DNA of 5,432 bases from an uncultured Opitutia bacterium (GTDB taxonomy: Bacteria; Verrucomicrobiota; Verrucomicrobiia; Opitutales; UBA953): NCBI GenBank assembly GCA_903895475.1, contig CAITUF010000047.1, positions 1 to 5,432 on the forward strand, written 5' to 3'. Both the position numbers and the translations under genes were made by a program. Below, piece after piece: positions 5,398 to 5,432 of this stretch. The notes beneath the pieces were generated by a model, which ran no database searches, was not told the DNA's origin, and worked only from the letters and a program-made list of their open reading frames with translations. Position 1 is the first letter of the stretch. Every line of letters starts with the position of its first letter.

Positions 5398-5412
5398 TTT
5401 GCACCTTTGCAC
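5398..5412 (+). repeat. TTTGCAC octamer pair, second copy
   Basis: Identical over 15 bases to 1424-1438, and again placed after the heptamer array. A CCCTACC at 5421-5427 shortly after it suggests that another minus-oriented GTAG element continues beyond the window. Confidence 0.75.
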
Positions 5413-5432
5413 ATTTCCGCCCCTACCTGAGA

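Larger units (their letters stand above)
4952..5432. other. Long repeat-filled spacer after priA
   Basis: These 481 bases hold no credible gene. Open frames here translate to low-complexity peptides, are interrupted by hairpins, and read through tandem repeats (SALRTLYSVLCTLYS is the heptamer array translated). I find no tRNA and no hairpin followed by a T-run. The contents are GNA-loop hairpins, GTAG elements in both orientations, heptamers in both orientations and octamers, listed separately. The piece at 5081-5094 is a small hairpin, CAGAG-ACGA-CTCTG. Stretches 5285-5306 and 5413-5420 show nothing I can name. Confidence 0.8.

Noticed and set aside
5307..5412. CRISPR-like array
   Set aside because: Units are 7 to 8 bases with no spacers between them; no repeat of CRISPR length and no cas gene are present.
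5164..5430. Open frame of 88 codons over the spacer after priA
   Set aside because: It reads through palindromes and the heptamer array, giving repetitive low-complexity peptide with no ribosome site.

Overview
The window is about 60% GC by eye and reads as ordinary chromosome of a bacterium from the Verrucomicrobiota (Opitutae-like) or the wider Planctomycetota-Verrucomicrobiota group. This placement is an inference. It rests on the style of the esterase gene, the weak or absent Shine-Dalgarno sequences, and gene spacers filled with GTAG-palindromes and tandem heptamers. No rRNA or other taxonomic marker is present.

Layout: four genes, all on the + strand. (1) 2-520 is the 3' end of gatB, encoding the tRNA-binding tail of the Asp/Glu-tRNA(Asn/Gln) amidotransferase. 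(2) 517-1209 overlaps gatB by ATGA and encodes a 230-residue membrane protein whose C-terminal half resembles the Mpv17/PMP22 family, which is known mainly from mitochondria and peroxisomes. (3) 1210-1470 is a repeat-filled spacer. (4) 1471-2634 encodes an exported SGNH/GDSL esterase of the rhamnogalacturonan acetylesterase type (387 residues). (5) After a 58-base gap, 2693-4951 is a complete priA, encoding the replication-restart helicase (752 residues, GTG start). (6) 4952-5432 is a second, longer repeat-filled spacer with no credible gene.

The genes do not form one pathway. gatB and the Mpv17-like gene look translationally coupled. The esterase (outer carbohydrate breakdown) and priA (replication restart) appear to be chance neighbours.

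The most unusual content is in the two spacers. Both are built from the same parts in the same order: a G/C-rich lead ending in TCGGGTAGGG, one or more short palindromes next to GTAG, a run of GTACTCY heptamers, then TTTGCAC-type octamers. Eight palindromes have different stems but the same kind of centre, C-GNA-G read on one strand (loop GAA, GCA or GGA), a class known to give very stable DNA mini-hairpins. GTAG at the foot of a hairpin is also the hallmark of REP elements moved by RAYT (Y1 HUH) transposases. I therefore suggest that the spacers hold a REP-like dispersed element family plus STRR-like heptamer arrays. A four-run G-quadruplex motif lies just after the Mpv17-like stop codon.
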